This document shows, in pieces, positions 46,185 to 54,261 of a DNA stretch of 64,000 nucleotides. The DNA comes from Sphingomonas sp. PP-CC-1A-547. Lineage in GTDB: Bacteria > Pseudomonadota > Alphaproteobacteria > Sphingomonadales > Sphingomonadaceae. The DNA lies in the NCBI RefSeq assembly GCF_003610375.1, contig NZ_RAPZ01000012.1:372001-436000 (forward strand), in the 5' to 3' direction. Position 1 is the stretch's first letter. Every line of letters begins with the position of its first letter. Both the position numbers and the translations under genes were made by a program. The notes beneath the pieces were generated by a model that had not been told where the DNA came from, searched no databases, and saw nothing but the letters and a program-made list of their open reading frames with translations.

Positions 46185-47978
46185 CTACTGAACCCCGTGC
46201 ATCCACTTCTTGATCAGCGGCGAGATCAGCAGCAGCACGACGCCGATGCCGGCCGAGACCAGACCGATGGTCCAGAACACGCCGGCATAGGTGTCGAGGC
46301 TCACCTTCAGGTTCGTCACCTGGCCACCGACCGTCTCGACGCTCGCCACCTGCGCGACGACGCCGGCGACATATTGCGCGACCGAGATCGACAGGAACCA
46401 GACGCCCATCATCAGCCCGACGACGCGTGCGATCGACAGCTTGGTGATCATGCTGAGACCGACCGGCGAGATGCAGAGCTCGGCGAACGAGTGGATGAAA
46501 TACAGCCCGGCGAGCCACCAGATCGCGACCTTGAACGAAGGCCCGACCATGCTCGCGCCCCAGACGAGGAACAGGAAGCCGACGCCGACGCCGATCAGCG
46601 CGATGCCGAACTTGACGGGGATCGACGGTTCCAGGCCCTTGGCGGCGAGCTTGGTCCACAGGATCGACATCACCGGCGCCAGCGCGACGATGAAGAACGC
46701 GTTGAAGAACTGGGTCTGGCCGGCGGAGATGCTGAAGAGGCCGAACACGCTGAGGTCGGTGTTGCGATCCGCGAACAGCGTCAGCGACGAGCCGGCCTGC
46801 TCGAACAGCGTCCAGAACACGACGTTGAACACGATCAGCACCATCGCGGCGAGCATCATCTGGAACTCGCGACGCTCGCCGTTGATGAACGACCAGATCA
46901 GGATGCCGGGCACCGCGATCAGGAACGTGCCGAACAGCAATTTGCCCATCAGCGACAGCGAGGCGATGTAGCCGACGATCCCGGAGCCCGGCACCGGCGG
47001 CACGGCGTTCATCAGGTTGACGAACAGCAGGTAGAAGATCGGGATACCGAGCAGCGCGAGCGCATAGATGCCGAGCGCACGATCGGGACCCGTGCGGACC
47101 GGGGGCTCGCCGTAGCCGTTGAGCTTGCCGCCATCGAACTGGATCAGCGTCCACGAGGCGAGCATGCCGATCGCGGCGAGGCCGAAGCCTGCCCACCAGC
47201 CGACCGCGACCGCGAGGAACGGGCAGAGCAGCTGCGAGAACAGCGAGCCGAGGTTGATCCCCATGTAGAAGATCGTGAACCCGGCATCGCGGCGCTTGTC
47301 GCCCTGCGCGTAGAGTTCGCCGACCATCGTCGAGATGTTGGGCTTGAAGAAGCCGTTGCCGACCGAGATCATGCAGAGCGCGAGCAGCATGATCGTGACG
47401 TAGAAGCTGCTGCGTTCCGCGCCCGATTCGAAGCCGCCCTTCTCGACCGTCCGCGCGGTCGAGCCGTCGGGGGCGAGCAGCGAGACGGTGCCGTCGTCGT
47501 TACCCTTGATCTTCAGCTTGTTCGCGCCGTCGACGAGATAGCGGACTTCGCTGTCCGCCTGGTCGACGACTTCGATCGCGTAACGCTGGTTGGCGATCGT
47601 CGCGTACGGCTTGGCGGTCTCGCCGCCGAAGCAGAGCAGCAGATAGCCGAGCGCCATGATGATCGCGCCGAATTTCACCGCGCGCTTGGAGCCGAGATAC
47701 TGATCAGCGAGATAGCCGCCGACCAGCGGGGTCAGGTACACCAGCGCGGTATAGCCGCCGTAGAGCCCGGTCGCCTCGCGATCGCCGAACACGAAATGCT
47801 TGGTGAGGTACAGCGTGAGCAGCGCGCGCATGCCGTAATAGCCGAATCGCTCCCACGCTTCGGTGGTGAACAGCCGGGCGAGCTGGCGGGGATGCCCGAA
47901 CCAGGTTTCGCCGGACGCCGGGTTGATATGGGTGATGTCCGGCTCTCGCGGGGTATCCGCGGTCGGGGTGTCCACCAT
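46185..47978 (-). CDS. POT/PTR family proton-coupled peptide transporter
   Basis: The 597-residue product has about 14 hydrophobic helices. The POT signature FTTEAWERFGYYGMRALL lies in helix 1, and the second family motif, TIFYMGINLGSLFSQL, in helix 5. A loop of about 70 residues (roughly 118-190) is longer than in E. coli DtpA. It takes up di- and tripeptides with protons. The last helix ends near LLISPLIKKW. The gene stands alone. Confidence 0.94.
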   Translation of the reverse strand: MVDTPTADTPREPDITHINPASGETWFGHPRQLARLFTTEAWERFGYYGMRALLTLYLTKHFVFGDREATGLYGGYTALVYLTPLVGGYLADQYLGSKRAVKFGAIIMALGYLLLCFGGETAKPYATIANQRYAIEVVDQADSEVRYLVDGANKLKIKGNDDGTVSLLAPDGSTARTVEKGGFESGAERSSFYVTIMLLALCMISVGNGFFKPNISTMVGELYAQGDKRRDAGFTIFYMGINLGSLFSQLLCPFLAVAVGWWAGFGLAAIGMLASWTLIQFDGGKLNGYGEPPVRTGPDRALGIYALALLGIPIFYLLFVNLMNAVPPVPGSGIVGYIASLSLMGKLLFGTFLIAVPGILIWSFINGERREFQMMLAAMVLIVFNVVFWTLFEQAGSSLTLFADRNTDLSVFGLFSISAGQTQFFNAFFIVALAPVMSILWTKLAAKGLEPSIPVKFGIALIGVGVGFLFLVWGASMVGPSFKVAIWWLAGLYFIHSFAELCISPVGLSMITKLSIARVVGLMMGVWFLSISVAQYVAGVVAQVASVETVGGQVTNLKVSLDTYAGVFWTIGLVSAGIGVVLLLISPLIKKWMHGVQ

Positions 47979-48095
47979 TCTTACGCTCCCTGATACTCGT
48001 CTTGGCCGCCGTCGAACGCGGGGCCGTTATGGCGCGCAACCTAGCGGCAAAGCTCGGCCTGTAAATATCGCACAGCAGGGCTTATCTTCCGGAAC

Positions 48096-48671
48096 ATGCT
48101 CAACGACCGCTCCACGCCGCTCTCGCTGCTCGCCACCCGCCGCTCGGGAAAGCCGCGCGACCTGATCGCACCCGGGCCCGATTCCTACCAGCTGGCGACG
48201 ATCCTCGAGATCGCGGCACGGACGCCCGACCACGGCAAGCTCGCGCCGTGGCGGTTCGTCGTCGTGGGTGACGAACACCGCGCGGCGCTGTCGTCGCTGA
48301 TTACGGATGCGTATCTGGCGGAACGGCCCTCGGCTTCGCGGACCGAACTCGAGTCGCTCGACCAGTTCGCGCATCAGGCGCCGACGCTGGTGGTCGTGCT
48401 GTCGTCGCCGAAGGAGAGCAAGATTCCGCTGTGGGAACAGGAGCTTTCGGCGGGGGCGGCATGCATGAACCTGCTTCACGCGGTGCATGCGGAAGGGTTT
48501 GCGGGGGGCTGGCTGACGGGATGGCCGGCCTATTCGGACTTGGTGCGCGATGCGTTCGGGACGGCGGCGGAGCGGATCGCGGGGTTCATGTTCATCGGCA
48601 CGCCGTCGCGCGCGCTCGACGAACGGCCTCGCCCGGATATGGCACGGCTCGTAAGCCATTGGGAATCCTGA
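48096..48671 (+). CDS. Nitroreductase family protein (YdjA-like)
   Basis: This flavin-dependent reductase family member has 191 residues. It begins with RRSGKPRDLIAPGPD, and FMN contacts lie in RTPDHGKLAPWRFVV. It matches the short YdjA type rather than NfsB. The middle region ELSAGAACMNLLHAVHAEGFAGGWLTG is family-typical. Natural substrate unknown. A GntR-type regulator follows 37 bases later and may be in the same transcript. Confidence 0.9.
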   Translation: MLNDRSTPLSLLATRRSGKPRDLIAPGPDSYQLATILEIAARTPDHGKLAPWRFVVVGDEHRAALSSLITDAYLAERPSASRTELESLDQFAHQAPTLVVVLSSPKESKIPLWEQELSAGAACMNLLHAVHAEGFAGGWLTGWPAYSDLVRDAFGTAAERIAGFMFIGTPSRALDERPRPDMARLVSHWES

Positions 48672-48708
48672 GCCTCGACTTTCCGCCAGATTGCTGTATT
48701 AGAACAGC

Positions 48709-49065
48709 ATGACAGCGCTCAGCAGCGACGACAGCCCCGTATATATCCGCCTTCGCAGCACGATCGCCGCGGGAATTTTGCGTGGCGACTATCGTGCGGG
48801 CGATCAGCTGCCGTCGGTCCGTGCGTTCGCCGCCGAGCAGGGGGCGAACCCGCTGACGGTCGCCAAGGCGTATCAGAGTTTTCAGGACGACGGGTATGTC
48901 GAGGTGCGGCGCGGGGTCGGGATGTTCGTGATGCCGGGTGCGGCGGAGGCTTTGCGGGTGGCGGAGCGCGAGAACTTCGTGACGACGCAGTGGCCGCGGA
49001 TCCTGGGGCATATCGACCTGCTGGGGTTGGATGCGCATGATCTTTTGGAGCGCGAGCGGGCCTGA
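48709..49065 (+). CDS. GntR family regulator, YtrA-like
   Basis: The 118-residue product has an N-terminal GntR winged helix (PVYIRLRSTIAAGILRGDYR and LPSVRAFAAEQGANPLTVAKA) at about residues 8-75. A short helical tail follows with no effector domain, as in the YtrA subfamily. Such regulators usually control nearby ABC transporters, but none is here; the nitroreductase upstream is the closest candidate. It is followed by a convergent junction with a family E repeat. Confidence 0.87.
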   Translation: MTALSSDDSPVYIRLRSTIAAGILRGDYRAGDQLPSVRAFAAEQGANPLTVAKAYQSFQDDGYVEVRRGVGMFVMPGAAEALRVAERENFVTTQWPRILGHIDLLGLDAHDLLERERA

Positions 49066-49139
49066 GCCGCTGCGAGCGATTTCCTTCGCCTCCCCTGCCC
49101 CTTGCGTTTGTCCTCACCCTCTCTCGTTCGTGCTCCCCC

Positions 49140-49290
49140 CCGTTCGTCCTGAGTAGTCATCGAGCAGGCGCGAAGCGGCGTATCGAGAGGACGTATCGAA
49201 GGACAGGTTGGCGCGTGGAACCCATGCTTCGATACGCACCCTCGATACGCTGCTGACGCAGCTACTCGGTCGCTACTCAGCACGAACGGA
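49140..49290. repeat. Palindromic repeat, family E, copy 1
   Basis: A 151-base element between convergent GntR and NAT genes. Outer edges CCGTTCGTCCTGAGTAG and CTACTCAGCACGAACGG are inverted. Inner parts CGGCGTATCGAG and CTCGATACGC, and CGTATCGAAGGAC and GCTTCGATACGC, pair. The remainder of the 283-base gap (49066-49348) shows no gene. A shorter relative lies at 50265. Confidence 0.85.
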
Positions 49291-49348
49291 AGGGGGGATG
49301 GCGCGGCGGTACGAGGTGCGAAATCCGAGGTTCGGTTCTGCGCGACGT

Positions 49349-50164
49349 TTAGAACAATCCCAGCGCCGCGACATCCTCCACACTCAGGTCGATCCCGAAC
49401 AACAGGCTCATGCGGATACGGTACACGCGCGGATCGGTGATCTCGCCGACCGTGGTGTCGGTGCCCGAACGCCGGCGGTAGTTGCGGCCGATCAGCGACG
49501 CGAAGCCGTTCGGGAGGACGATGCTGGCGATCGGGGTGTGGGTGAAGCGACTGGACGGCGCGGTCGAGGTCCAGTGGTTCGACAGTGCGAGATCCGCATC
49601 GAACACTTGCGCGAGCGTGAAGCTGTATTGCGGCTGGAATCCTCCCGTCTCGCCGCGACCGTCGGTGGTCATCGGATCGCCGTCGCGGAGCAGCATCCAG
49701 CCTTGTTCGGTCGCTTCGAGGCGGAAGCGGGCGCCGTCAGGGGCGGTTGCCTCGGCGCCGTCGGCGAGCGGGAGGACGGGCGTGTAGCTGCCGCCGAAGC
49801 CGGTGTCGGCGATCCAGTCCTGGCCGTCGATCGTCACCAGCGCGAAGGTGTGGGTGAGCGGCGGCACGTCGCTTGCGGCGATCCACACGCGGGCCAGCAA
49901 CGGGCGGGCGGTGAAGCCGAGTTCCGCGAGGGCGTCGAGGAACAGCCGGTTGTGCTCGAAACAATAGCCGCCGCGCCGTGCGGTGACGAGTTTGACGAAG
50001 ACCGATGTGCTGTCGATTGCGATGCCGCGGCCGAGGACGACGTCGAGATCCTCGAACGGAATCGAGAGACGGTGCGCGTGCTGGATGCGGCCGAGACCGA
50101 TCGAGTCGAGCGTGGGCCGCGCGGGCATCGCGACACGGAGGAGATAGGCGTCGAGGTCGAACAT
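49349..50164 (-). CDS. Arylamine N-acetyltransferase
   Basis: NAT moves acetyl from acetyl-CoA to arylamines or hydrazines. The 271-residue product has the catalytic triad Cys68 (RRGGYCFEHN), His105 (PPLTHTFALV) and Asp120 (WIADTGFGG). The N-terminal motif LSIPFEDLDVVLG is family-typical. The ATG at 50164 is used; an ATG 11 codons upstream is possible. The upstream 605-base gap is filled with repeats, so the promoter is hard to see. Physiological role unclear. Confidence 0.93.
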   Translation of the reverse strand: MFDLDAYLLRVAMPARPTLDSIGLGRIQHAHRLSIPFEDLDVVLGRGIAIDSTSVFVKLVTARRGGYCFEHNRLFLDALAELGFTARPLLARVWIAASDVPPLTHTFALVTIDGQDWIADTGFGGSYTPVLPLADGAEATAPDGARFRLEATEQGWMLLRDGDPMTTDGRGETGGFQPQYSFTLAQVFDADLALSNHWTSTAPSSRFTHTPIASIVLPNGFASLIGRNYRRRSGTDTTVGEITDPRVYRIRMSLLFGIDLSVEDVAALGLF

Positions 50165-50264
50165 CGGTCGGGCTTTCAGAGATTTGCTGTTCCCCATACC
50201 GTCCGTTGGGCGGGGGCGTCGAGTGCGGGGACCTGATGTTGCACGTGACGCAGTGCCCCCTCCC

Positions 50265-50338
50265 CCCGTTCGTGCTGAGGGCAGTCGAAGCACCTTCGCG
50301 TGGGCGCATGCCCTTCGACTACGCTCAGGGCGAACGGG
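50265..50338. repeat. Palindromic repeat, family E, copy 2 (short)
   Basis: A 74-base element. CCCCGTTCGTGCTGAGGGCA on the left pairs with the reverse of GACTACGCTCAGGGCGAACG on the right, and CAGTCGAAG with CTTCGACTAC. It lacks the inner section of copy 1 at 49140. It is the first of four different elements in the gap 50165-50769. Confidence 0.8.
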
Positions 50339-50362
50339 AAAAGGGGCGCCATCCCCGCTTGC

Positions 50363-50457
50363 TCCGTCACCCGGGGCCTGTTCCGGGGACCGTTCCGCGT
50401 TCTATTTCCCCCGGATCTGCGGAACGGTAAATGCTGGAACGAGCCCGGCATGACGGC
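50363..50457. repeat. Palindromic repeat, family G
   Basis: A 95-base element. CTCCGTCACCCGGGGCCTGT at the left is complementary in parts to the right end GAACGAGCCCGGCATGACGG. The inner GGACCGTTCCGCG pairs with CTGCGGAACGGT. The left-arm GTTCCGGGG and the right-arm CCCCGGATC also face each other. Only one copy in this window. Confidence 0.72.
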
Positions 50458-50493
50458 GTGGTTTGGAGCTATCGCGACCAGTGGTGCCCCCGC

Positions 50494-50618
50494 GATCCTC
50501 CCCCGCCAGGGGGAGGTGGCTGGCGCTTGCCAGACGGAGGGGGCGGAAGGGCAAGTTTCGTTGCGTGTTCCTCCCCCTCCGTCACCTTCGGTGCCACCTC
50601 CCCCTTGCGGGGGAGGAT
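50494..50618. repeat. Palindromic repeat, family A, copy 2
   Basis: A 125-base element in the same orientation as the copy at 6019: GATCCTCCCCCGCCAGGGGG at the left and GCGGGGGAGGATT at the right, with the inner TGGCGCTTGCCA hairpin. Third element of the 50165-50769 cluster. Confidence 0.9.
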
Positions 50619-50670
50619 TGCGAAGGCCGTCGTGTCGACACGGAAGGGAGGAAGAACGTCGCCATCGTCA

Positions 50671-50756
50671 CCCCGTCATCCTTGGCTCGACCCAGGATCC
50701 AGAGAAAAGAGCGTTGCGGTGCTTGGCTCTGGATCCTGACTTTCGTCAGGACGACG
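50671..50756. repeat. Palindromic repeat, family F
   Basis: An 86-base element. CCCAGGATCCAGAG on the left and CTCTGGATCCTG on the right are perfectly inverted over most of their length. Outside them, CGTCATCC and GGACGACG lie as distant partners, with an added CTGACTTTCGTCAGG hairpin. It ends 13 bases before the acyl-CoA dehydrogenase stop. Confidence 0.78.
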
Positions 50757-50769
50757 ATGTCGCGTTCGA

Positions 50770-52482
50770 TCAGGCCGCGAACAGGTCCGCTTCGATCGAG
50801 TAGAGCACCGCTGCGCTGGCGTTCGCGGCCGCATTTAACCCCATTGCCTCGGGGACGATCTGGTCGAGGTAGAAGCGCACCGCCGCGGTCTTCATCCGGC
50901 CGAAATCGTCGGTGCCGGCAACCTCGCCCTGCCGCTCCATCAGCCAGCCACAGGTGGCGACCGACAGCATCGTCAAGAAGGGATAGCTCGCGGCGAGCTT
51001 GTCGTCGGCGTCCGCGGTGGCGAGCTTACGCCCGATCGCTTCGCAGGCGTCGACCAGCGTCAGGAGTCGCTCGTCCTTCGCTTCCGCACGGATGTCGGCG
51101 ATCAGCGTGGCGAACGCGCCGCCGTTGTCGAGGCCGAGTTTCCGCCCGACCAGATCCGCCGCCTGGATGCCGTTGGTGCCCTCGTAGATCGGCGTGATGC
51201 GGGCATCGCGGAAATACTGCGCGGCGCCGGTTTCCTCGACATAGCCCATCCCGCCGTGGACCTGGATGCCGAGCGACGCGACTTCGTTGCCGAGATCGGT
51301 GCCGTGCGCCTTGGCGAGCGGCGTGACGAGTTCGAGGCGGTTGCGCGCGGCATGGTCGCCGAGATTGGCGCGATCGACCTGCCCGGCCGCGTAATAGACG
51401 AGCGCGCGTGCCGCCTGCGTCTGTGCCTTCATCCGCATCAGCATGCGGCGAACATCGGGATGCTCGACGATCTTGACCGAGTCCTTGTTCGGCGAGCCTG
51501 CGCGCGCCGACTGGACGCGGTCGAGCGCATAGGCGACCGCGCCCTGCGTCGCGCCCTCGGCGACCTGGACGCCCTGGAGACCGACGTTCAACCGCGCGTT
51601 GTTCATCATCGTGAACATGGCGCGGATGCCGCCGAGCTCCGCGCCGATCAACTCGCCGATGCAATCGTCGTTGTCGCCGAAGCTCAAGACGCAGGTCGGC
51701 GAGGCGTGGAGGCCCATCTTGTGCTCGATCGAGACGACGCGGACGTCGTTGAACTCGCCCGGCGTGCCGTCTTCTTCGAGGCGGTACTTGGGGACGAGGA
51801 ACAGCGAGATGCCCTTCGTGCCGGCCGGCGCGCCAGGGGTCCGCGCGAGGACGAGGTGGACGATGTTCGGCGCCATGTCGTGATCGCCGAACGAGATGTA
51901 GATCTTGGTGCCCTTGATGCTCCACTTGCCGTCACCCAGCGGGGTAGCCGTTGCACGCAATGCACCAACGTCGGAGCCGGCCTGCGGCTCGGTGAGGTTC
52001 ATCGTGCCGGTCCATTCGCCGGTCGCGAGATGGGGGAGGTAGAGCGCCTGCTGCTCAGGGGAGCCGTGATGCTGGAGCGCCTCGATCGCGCCGACGGTCA
52101 GCGTCGGGCAGAGCGCGAAGCCCATGTTGGCGGAGCCGAGCGTGTCGAGCACCGCGGTCTGGATCGCGAACGGCAGGCCCTGCCCGCCCCATTCCTCCTC
52201 GACGCCGATTCCGCCCCAGCCGCCCTCGACATAATCCTTGTACGCCTGCGCGAAACCGTCGGGCATGACCACGCCACGGTCAGTCCACTTCGCGCCGACG
52301 GTGTCGCCGGTCCGGTTGAGCGGGGCCCATTCGCCGGCAGCCAACTGCCCGACGCCTTCGAGGACCGCGTCGACGACGTCGTCGCTGGCGGCGGCATAGC
52401 GTTCGGTCGCGGCGATCTCGCCGATCCGCACGACATGGTCGAGCACGAAACGCTGTTCGGTGGTTGCTGGAGTGAAGGCCAT
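50770..52482 (-). CDS. Acyl-CoA dehydrogenase, long DmdC-like type
   Basis: This FAD enzyme oxidises acyl-CoA thioesters to enoyl-CoA. The 570-residue product has the flavin-contact stretch GTMNLTEPQAGSDVGALRA, IYISFGDHD, and the catalytic Glu in RITPIYEGTNGIQAADL. A C-terminal helical domain of about 120 residues is absent from short-chain dehydrogenases. Length and the NNARLNVGLQGVQVAEGATQ region fit the DmdC/AcdA-like group, which includes 3-methylmercaptopropionyl-CoA dehydrogenases. The actual substrate cannot be told. It diverges from sua5. Confidence 0.92.
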   Translation of the reverse strand: MAFTPATTEQRFVLDHVVRIGEIAATERYAAASDDVVDAVLEGVGQLAAGEWAPLNRTGDTVGAKWTDRGVVMPDGFAQAYKDYVEGGWGGIGVEEEWGGQGLPFAIQTAVLDTLGSANMGFALCPTLTVGAIEALQHHGSPEQQALYLPHLATGEWTGTMNLTEPQAGSDVGALRATATPLGDGKWSIKGTKIYISFGDHDMAPNIVHLVLARTPGAPAGTKGISLFLVPKYRLEEDGTPGEFNDVRVVSIEHKMGLHASPTCVLSFGDNDDCIGELIGAELGGIRAMFTMMNNARLNVGLQGVQVAEGATQGAVAYALDRVQSARAGSPNKDSVKIVEHPDVRRMLMRMKAQTQAARALVYYAAGQVDRANLGDHAARNRLELVTPLAKAHGTDLGNEVASLGIQVHGGMGYVEETGAAQYFRDARITPIYEGTNGIQAADLVGRKLGLDNGGAFATLIADIRAEAKDERLLTLVDACEAIGRKLATADADDKLAASYPFLTMLSVATCGWLMERQGEVAGTDDFGRMKTAAVRFYLDQIVPEAMGLNAAANASAAVLYSIEADLFAA

Positions 52483-52528
52483 CGCATCCTCTTATCGCTA
52501 CGGTTTGGACCCGCTATACGCCTGTGGA

Positions 52529-53566
52529 ATGACCCGTCCACACCCTCGGATTTTACCCTACGGCACGGCCGCGATCGCCGAAGCCGCCGCGCTCATTCGC
52601 GACGGGGGGATCGTCGCGGTGCCGACCGAGACGGTGTACGGGCTGGCGGCGGACGCAACGAATGCGGAGGCGGTGGCGCGGATTTATGCGGCGAAGGGGC
52701 GGCCGAGTTTCAATCCGTTGATCGTGCATGTGGCGGACCTGGCGGCGGCGGAGCGGATCGCGGTGTTCGATGCGGATGCGTTGGCGCTGGCGGCGGCGTT
52801 CTGGCCGGGGCCGCTGACGTTGGTGCTGCCGGTGCGGGGGGATTCGGGGATCGCTTCGCTAGTGACGGCGGGGTTGGATACGATCGCGATCCGGGTGCCG
52901 CGGCATCGAGCTATGCAGGGGTTGATTGCGGCGTCGGGGCGGCCTTTGGCGGCGCCTTCGGCCAATGCGAGCGGGGGGATCAGCCCGACTTGCGCTGCGC
53001 ATGTTGCGGGGAGCTTGGGGGGGAACGTGCCGCTGATCCTCGACGATGGGGCTACCGAGGCGGGATTGGAGTCGACGATCGTGGCCGGGCTGACGGTGCT
53101 GCGACCGGGGCCGGTTACGGCGGAGGCGATCGTGACGCACCTCCAACACCCCCCCGGTGAACGGCACCCCCCCGGCGGAGGCCGGGGCCCAATTGGAACG
53201 TCGGATGTAACCGGGCACGACCTGCGTCATGACCGTCCCCCAATTGGGCCCCGGCCTTCGCCGGGGGGGATTGAGAGTGGGGTGACGGCGCCGGGGCAGC
53301 TTGAGAGCCATTACGCGCCAAGCAAGTTGCTCAGGCTGAATGCGACCGAGACAGGGTCTGATGAGTGGCTGATTGGTTTCGGCGATGTGGCAGGCGACGT
53401 GTCGCTCTCCGCGTCTGGAAACCTTGTCGAAGCCGCGGCGAGGTTGTTCGACCTGCTCCATGCAGCGGACGCAAACGATCACCCAAGGATCGCCATCGCG
53501 CCAATCCCATCTAAAGGCATTGGTGAAGCGATCAACGACCGCTTGCGCCGTGCCGCTCACCGATAA
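52529..53566 (+). CDS. sua5: Threonylcarbamoyl-AMP synthase (Sua5) with in-frame repeat insertion
   Basis: Sua5 makes threonylcarbamoyl-AMP, the first step of t6A; TsaD at 32974 does the last. The 345-residue product has the YrdC domain at about 10-200 (VPTETVYGLAADA, KGRPSFNPLIVHV and SANASGGISPT) and the Sua5 C-terminal domain at about 250-345. Residues about 213-247 are encoded by a family B palindromic repeat (53165-53269, 105 bases), in frame, in the linker between the domains. Without it the protein would have about 310 residues, usual for the two-domain type. The frame is intact on both sides (GQLESHYAPSK follows). Confidence 0.93.
   Translation: MTRPHPRILPYGTAAIAEAAALIRDGGIVAVPTETVYGLAADATNAEAVARIYAAKGRPSFNPLIVHVADLAAAERIAVFDADALALAAAFWPGPLTLVLPVRGDSGIASLVTAGLDTIAIRVPRHRAMQGLIAASGRPLAAPSANASGGISPTCAAHVAGSLGGNVPLILDDGATEAGLESTIVAGLTVLRPGPVTAEAIVTHLQHPPGERHPPGGGRGPIGTSDVTGHDLRHDRPPIGPRPSPGGIESGVTAPGQLESHYAPSKLLRLNATETGSDEWLIGFGDVAGDVSLSASGNLVEAAARLFDLLHAADANDHPRIAIAPIPSKGIGEAINDRLRRAAHR
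53165..53269. repeat. Palindromic repeat, family B, copy 3 (inside sua5)
   Basis: A 105-base (35-codon) element within sua5. Arms CACCCCCCCGGCGGAGGCCG and CCCCGGCCTTCGCCGGGGGG, inner edges CCCAATTGG and CCCAATTGGGC. A partial copy of the left border (ACACCCCCCCGGTGA) lies just upstream at about 53146-53160, which may mark the insertion event. Intergenic relatives are at 8253 and 42073. Confidence 0.92.
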
Positions 53567-53571
53567 TCCGT

Positions 53572-53645
53572 CCCCCCGCGGAGGCGGGGTCCAGAAGCCA
53601 AGTTGGACTGCGGTATTTAGCTGGGCCCCCGCGTCCGCGGGGGAA
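53572..53645. repeat. Palindromic repeat, family H
   Basis: A 74-base element between the convergent sua5 and msrA genes. Arms CCCCCCGCGGAGGCGGGGTC and GGGCCCCCGCGTCCGCGGGG; inner edges CCAAGTTGGAC and TAGCTGGGC. It is a shorter relative of family B, with the same plan of a GC hairpin plus inner edges. A half copy may lie at 57400. Confidence 0.82.
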
Positions 53646-53659
53646 CAGCATTGTCAATG

Positions 53660-54202
53660 TTACGCGTTCACCGCCGCCTTCGAACGCGCCGCGAAGCTCT
53701 TACGGAGCTTCTGCAGCTTGGGCGGGATCACCGCCATGCAATACGGGTTCGATCGGCCCGACGTTTCCCAGTAATCCTGGTGGTAGCCCTCGGCCTCGTA
53801 CCACGTGTCCATCGGCTCGATCGTCGTGACGATCGGCTTGGGCGAGTCGGCCTGCGCGCGCTCGAGCGCCGCTTCCATCTCCGCCTTCTGTGCATCGTCC
53901 GCGGGGAACATTGCCGAGCGATACTGCGTGCCGACGTCGTTGCCCTGCCGGTTCAGCGTCGTCGCGTCGTGCGTAGCGAAGAAGATGTCGAGCAGGTCGG
54001 CGAGCTTCAGCTGTTCCGGATCGAACCCGATGCGGATCGCCTCGGCATGGCCAGTGTCGCCGCCGCAAACCTGTTTGTACGTCGGATCAGGGACATGCCC
54101 GCCGATATACCCGCTCTCGGCCGACTCCACGCCGATCACGTCCTTGAACACAGCCTCGGTGCACCAGAAGCAGCCGCCGGCCAGCGTTACATAATCCGTC
54201 AT
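53660..54202 (-). CDS. msrA: Peptide-methionine (S)-S-oxide reductase
   Basis: MsrA reduces the S form of methionine sulfoxide. The 180-residue product has GCFWC at 10-14, nucleophile Cys11, and Cys14; GGHVPDPTYKQVCGGDTGHAE is family-typical, as is FATHDATTLNRQGNDVGTQYRS. No signal peptide. It diverges from galE across 59 bases. Together with the distant msrB it covers both sulfoxide stereoisomers. Confidence 0.96.
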   Translation of the reverse strand: MTDYVTLAGGCFWCTEAVFKDVIGVESAESGYIGGHVPDPTYKQVCGGDTGHAEAIRIGFDPEQLKLADLLDIFFATHDATTLNRQGNDVGTQYRSAMFPADDAQKAEMEAALERAQADSPKPIVTTIEPMDTWYEAEGYHQDYWETSGRSNPYCMAVIPPKLQKLRKSFAARSKAAVNA

Positions 54203-54261
54203 AACGATCTCCTTTCCGCCAATGTAGGAAGTCGCTACCCCGCAACAAAGAGGAGACGCGC

